Shown here one piece after another: positions 31,101 to 32,968 of a stretch of DNA of 32,968 nucleotides. The DNA is taken from contig JAFRIU010000001.1 in NCBI GenBank assembly GCA_017432645.1, positions 1 to 32,968 on the forward strand. The letters are read 5' to 3'. Position numbers and translations under genes: made by a program. The notes below the pieces were generated by a model. The model had not been told where the DNA came from and did not search any database. It was given only the letters and a program-made list of their open reading frames with translations. This DNA comes from Bacilli bacterium (GTDB lineage: Bacteria > Bacillota_I > Bacilli_A > RF39 > UBA660). Each line of letters begins with the position of its first letter. Positions within the stretch are counted from its first letter, which is position 1.

Positions 31101-31952
31101 GTGATCATTATTTTAGATAAAATATTAAAAGACTATTATGGTTTTACTTCTTTTACAAAAGAAATTCAAAAAGATAGAGTAATTGTGGAACAAAATAAAA
31201 AGATTTTCTTTCTATATTCACTAAAATCAATAGAAAAAATCCCCCTTTGTTATCAATTATATACTTTAGTAGACTATTGTGACGATTTTGTTTGGAATCG
31301 TTTTGGAGATATCATAACAACCATTCATAATTCGCATTATATACTATGTTATTCCAATAAAACTAAGGAGAAAAGTCTTCCTCTTTTTTCTTTTTATAGT
31401 GCACAAGTAAAAGGAAAACTAAATTGGCGTGAATTGTGGATTCAAAAAAGTGATTATTTAGAATCCTATATTTCTAATAATAGAGGAAAATATCCATTAA
31501 TTGAAGAAAGTATGCCTTATTACTTAGGACTATTAGAAACAGGAATCTATCTTTTGAAAGAAGAAACTGAAAATATAGATCTTTACATTCAACATAGCAA
31601 GATGGATCCGGAAGAATATAATAATCCATTAAACCTAATAATAGACGTAAAAGAAAGAGACTTTTCAGAATACTTAAAGTATCTATTTATCAGTAAAAAG
31701 TATAAAGAAATAGATGTATCTAATTTACTTCAGCAAGGAAAAGATTTTTTTAACTATAATTTAGTTTTAGCAAGACTTTTCTTAGTAAATAATTATTTTC
31801 AAGAAGTTGATGAAATTATCTTAAATCAAAAAGAAGACAAAGATTTAAAAGAAATTTTAAAAAGAACAGAAGAATATGAAGACTATATATTAGGAATACT
31901 AGGAGTAATCAAGAAAATAAAACCATTAAAAAAGTATCCCATTTTAAGGTGA
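31101..31952 (+). CDS. yutH: YutH-like spore coat protein (CotS family, probable pseudokinase)
   Basis: 283 residues. The central block IEESMPYYLGLLETGIYLLKE, then IQHSKMDPEEYNNPLNLIIDVKERDFSEYLKYLF, follows the CotS/YutH pattern, in which HxR...P.d.iyD...RDlAEwiR is conserved; no active-site HxD is visible. The neighbour on the right is the NFU protein, as yutH and yutI are adjacent in B. subtilis. The start is doubtful: GTG 31101 lies inside the only ribosome site (AGGTGA, 31099-31104), while ATT at 31110 is spaced five bases from it. A vegetative or SigE-like -10 is 8-15 bases upstream. Confidence 0.7.
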   Translation: MIIILDKILKDYYGFTSFTKEIQKDRVIVEQNKKIFFLYSLKSIEKIPLCYQLYTLVDYCDDFVWNRFGDIITTIHNSHYILCYSNKTKEKSLPLFSFYSAQVKGKLNWRELWIQKSDYLESYISNNRGKYPLIEESMPYYLGLLETGIYLLKEETENIDLYIQHSKMDPEEYNNPLNLIIDVKERDFSEYLKYLFISKKYKEIDVSNLLQQGKDFFNYNLVLARLFLVNNYFQEVDEIILNQKEDKDLKEILKRTEEYEDYILGILGVIKKIKPLKKYPILR

Positions 31953-31958
31953 TACTTA
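31929..31958 (-). terminator. Terminator of nfu
   Basis: AAGTATC (31933-31939) pairs with GATACTT (31952-31958) around a 12-base loop; the minus-strand transcript continues in five Us. It lies within the 3' end of the converging yutH gene. Confidence 0.55.
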
Positions 31959-32189
31959 TTCTACATTACGAACTTCTTCTACTTCTGGAATTTCACTAAC
32001 AATCATCTCTTCAATACCATCTTTCAAAGTGACATCGATCATTGCACAGTCCTTACAAGCTCCAGAAAGTCTTACATAAACAATATGATCCTCATATTTA
32101 ACAAATTCTAAGTTTCCTCCATCACTAACTAAAAAAGGACGTATTTTATCAATTAAAGCAATAATTTTTAATTTAGTTTCTTCTTCCAT
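31956..32189 (-). CDS. nfu: NFU-type Fe-S cluster scaffold protein
   Basis: 77 residues making up one NifU C-terminal domain: IRPFLVSDGGNLEFVKYEDHIVYVRLSGACKDCAMIDVTLKDGIE, with the cluster-binding CxxC Cys45/Cys48. It carries and hands over Fe-S clusters and may depend on the cysteine desulfurase at 11225. The start at 32189 is chosen because GGTGATGG lies six bases upstream; the reading frame extends further to 32270, but that part is not protein-like and contains the promoter (TACAAT, 32206-32211). It corresponds to YutI of B. subtilis and converges with the YutH-like gene. Confidence 0.93.
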   Translation of the reverse strand: MEEETKLKIIALIDKIRPFLVSDGGNLEFVKYEDHIVYVRLSGACKDCAMIDVTLKDGIEEMIVSEIPEVEEVRNVE

Positions 32190-32287
32190 GACCATCACCA
32201 ACAAGATTGTATCATGAAATACTAAATTTTGTACCTTTTTTCGTAAAGAGAAAAGGAATTTCATGTTCAATTATGAAAATTACATGT

Positions 32288-32293
32288 TATAAT
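32288..32293 (+). promoter_or_regulatory. -10 box of the S1-domain gene
   Basis: TGTTATAAT, an extended -10 (TATAAT 32288-32293), with TTCAAT (32266-32271) 16 bases upstream. Confidence 0.55.
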
Positions 32294-32311
32294 AAAAAAC
32301 AAGGAGTAGCT

Positions 32312-32680
32312 ATGAAAAAATATAAAACAGGAGACATCGTTACTGGAAAAGTAACAGGAATAAGTGAATATGGCATATTTGTTTTATTAGATGATAATAC
32401 TACTGGGTTAATTCATATCTCAGAAATATCTTCTTCTTTTGTACGAAATATTTCTGACTATGTAGAATTAAATGAAGAAATTGAGTGTAAAGTAATTGAT
32501 CAACTGGATACAGAAGATCTAAAACTAAAGTTAAGTATCAAAGGATTAAATTATCGAAAAAACAAGAATCATAGTCAAGGAATTATAGAAACAAAAAGTG
32601 GTTTTTCAACCTTAAAATCCAGTCTAAATAACTGGGTAAAAACGAAGATCGAAGAAATGGATAAAAATGAAAAAAAATAG
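32312..32680 (+). CDS. S1 RNA-binding domain protein (GSP13/CvfD type)
   Basis: 122 residues with one S1 domain at about 5-76 (GDIVTGKVTGISEYGIFVLLDDNTTGLIHISEIS...VKLNEEIECKVIDQL pattern) and a basic C-terminal tail. The size and layout match the YugI/YabR/CvfD proteins of Bacillota, which bind RNA or the ribosome and act in general stress or virulence regulation. AAGGAG before the ATG at 32312 sets the start; the upstream in-frame extension to 32207 overlaps the nfu promoter and is not coding. Confidence 0.9.
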   Translation: MKKYKTGDIVTGKVTGISEYGIFVLLDDNTTGLIHISEISSSFVRNISDYVELNEEIECKVIDQLDTEDLKLKLSIKGLNYRKNKNHSQGIIETKSGFSTLKSSLNNWVKTKIEEMDKNEKK

Positions 32681-32688
32681 AATTTATG

Positions 32689-32717
32689 TTGACAAATCAA
32701 TGAGAAATTGATATATT
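32689..32717 (+). promoter_or_regulatory. tRNA operon promoter
   Basis: Consensus TTGACA (32689-32694), 17-base spacer, TATATT (32712-32717). The spacer holds an inverted repeat ATCAAT/AATTGAT (32697-32713), which could be a weak 3' hairpin for the upstream gene or an operator. Confidence 0.8.
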
Positions 32718-32748
32718 TAATACTGTCAACTGATGTAGTTGTATTTTT

Positions 32749-32825
32749 GGGCGATTAGCTCAGTTGGTTAGAGCATCTGCCTTACAAGCAGAGGGTCACA
32801 GGTTCGAGTCCTATATCGCCCACCA
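32749..32825 (+). tRNA. tRNA-Val (anticodon TAC)
   Basis: Acceptor GGGCGAT/ATCGCCC, anticodon stem TCTGC/GCAGA with loop CTTACAA, T-loop TTCGAGT, encoded ACCA at the 3' end; 77 bases. Confidence 0.97.
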
Positions 32826-32828
32826 TTT

Positions 32829-32904
32829 GCCGAAATAGCTCAATTGGTAGAGCAACTGATTTGTAATCAGTAGGTTCCGGGTTCAAGTCCTGGTTTCGGC
32901 ACCA
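32829..32904 (+). tRNA. tRNA-Thr (anticodon TGT)
   Basis: Acceptor GCCGAAA/TTTCGGC, anticodon stem ACTGA/TCAGT with loop TTTGTAA, T-loop TTCAAGT, encoded CCA; three bases after tRNA-Val. Confidence 0.97.
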
Positions 32905-32911
32905 TTTTTTT

Positions 32912-32968
32912 GGAGAGGTAGCGAAGTGGCTAAACGCGACAGACTGTAAATCTGTTCTCTTTGAGTTC
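32912..32968 (+). tRNA. tRNA-Tyr (anticodon GTA), cut by the window end
   Basis: Starts GGAGAGGTAGCGAAGTGGC, has anticodon stem CAGA/TCTG around CTGTAAA (anticodon GTA) and the start of a long variable arm; the 3' half is outside the window. Confidence 0.9.

Noticed and set aside
32190-32311. N-terminal extensions of nfu (to 32270) and of the S1 protein (to 32207)
   Set aside because: They overlap each other and each other's promoters; strong ribosome sites mark the shorter starts.
1-32968. Mycoplasma-type code 4 with TGA as Trp
   Set aside because: Several well-identified genes end in TGA at the correct family length, and no TGA falls inside conserved domains.

Overview
The window is low-GC chromosomal DNA from an endospore-forming member of the Bacillota, class Bacilli. 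It encodes the forespore sigma factor SigG and homologues of SpoVID, YsxE, YlmC, YunB and YutH, and it has Bacillus-type start sites with strong GGAGG-like ribosome binding sites. TGA is used as a stop (for example at the cysteine desulfurase and spoVID ends), so this is genetic code 11 and not a code-4 mollicute. Rubrerythrin and several thiol-redox proteins fit an anaerobe or microaerophile. The short, reduced versions of Bacillus loci suggest a streamlined uncultured gut Bacilli lineage of the RF39/Erysipelotrichales kind; the lineage is inferred, not proven.

Left part (1-6418): a possible small RNA transcription unit, then a minus-strand Fic protein with a promoter-overlapping tandem repeat. 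A three-gene minus-strand operon follows (RNHCP zinc-ribbon protein, HAD phosphatase, 887-residue protein of unknown function). Divergent from it are scpA-scpB (chromosome segregation), which end at a bidirectional terminator shared with tRNA-Leu(CAA).

Centre (6500-17700): an unknown protein plus lipoprotein pair, an rRNA-type methyltransferase overlapping an RluA-type pseudouridine synthase, a membrane-anchored protein with 57-bp coding repeats, two unknown small proteins, and an operon of cysteine desulfurase, thioredoxin-like protein and thioredoxin-CcdA fusion. A DUF1292 gene is then followed by a Glu/Val/Pro-rich repeat protein, an anchored HExxH metallopeptidase, a Nudix hydrolase and a frameshifted surface/pilin-like gene.

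Right part (17700-32968): a compressed version of several Bacillus subtilis neighbourhoods: tig-lon-spoVID-ysxE; rubrerythrin; a U32 (RlhA-like) protein; a thioredoxin-fold membrane protein; trmL; sigG-ylmC-yunB; yutD; a second DUF1292 plus repeat-protein pair; yutH and nfu (yutI) convergent; an S1-domain protein; and a tRNA array (Val, Thr, Tyr cut by the window edge). SigG- and SigE-like promoter sequences precede sigG, spoVID, ylmC and yutH. This gives a coherent picture of a sporulation programme embedded among housekeeping genes.

The most noteworthy items are the candidate small RNA at the left edge, the Fic operator-like repeat, the 887-residue protein with a possible ADP-ribosyltransferase-like C-terminal region, the duplicated DUF1292/repeat-protein pair, the frameshifted surface protein, possible ATT start codons for yunB and yutH, and the condensed sporulation synteny.
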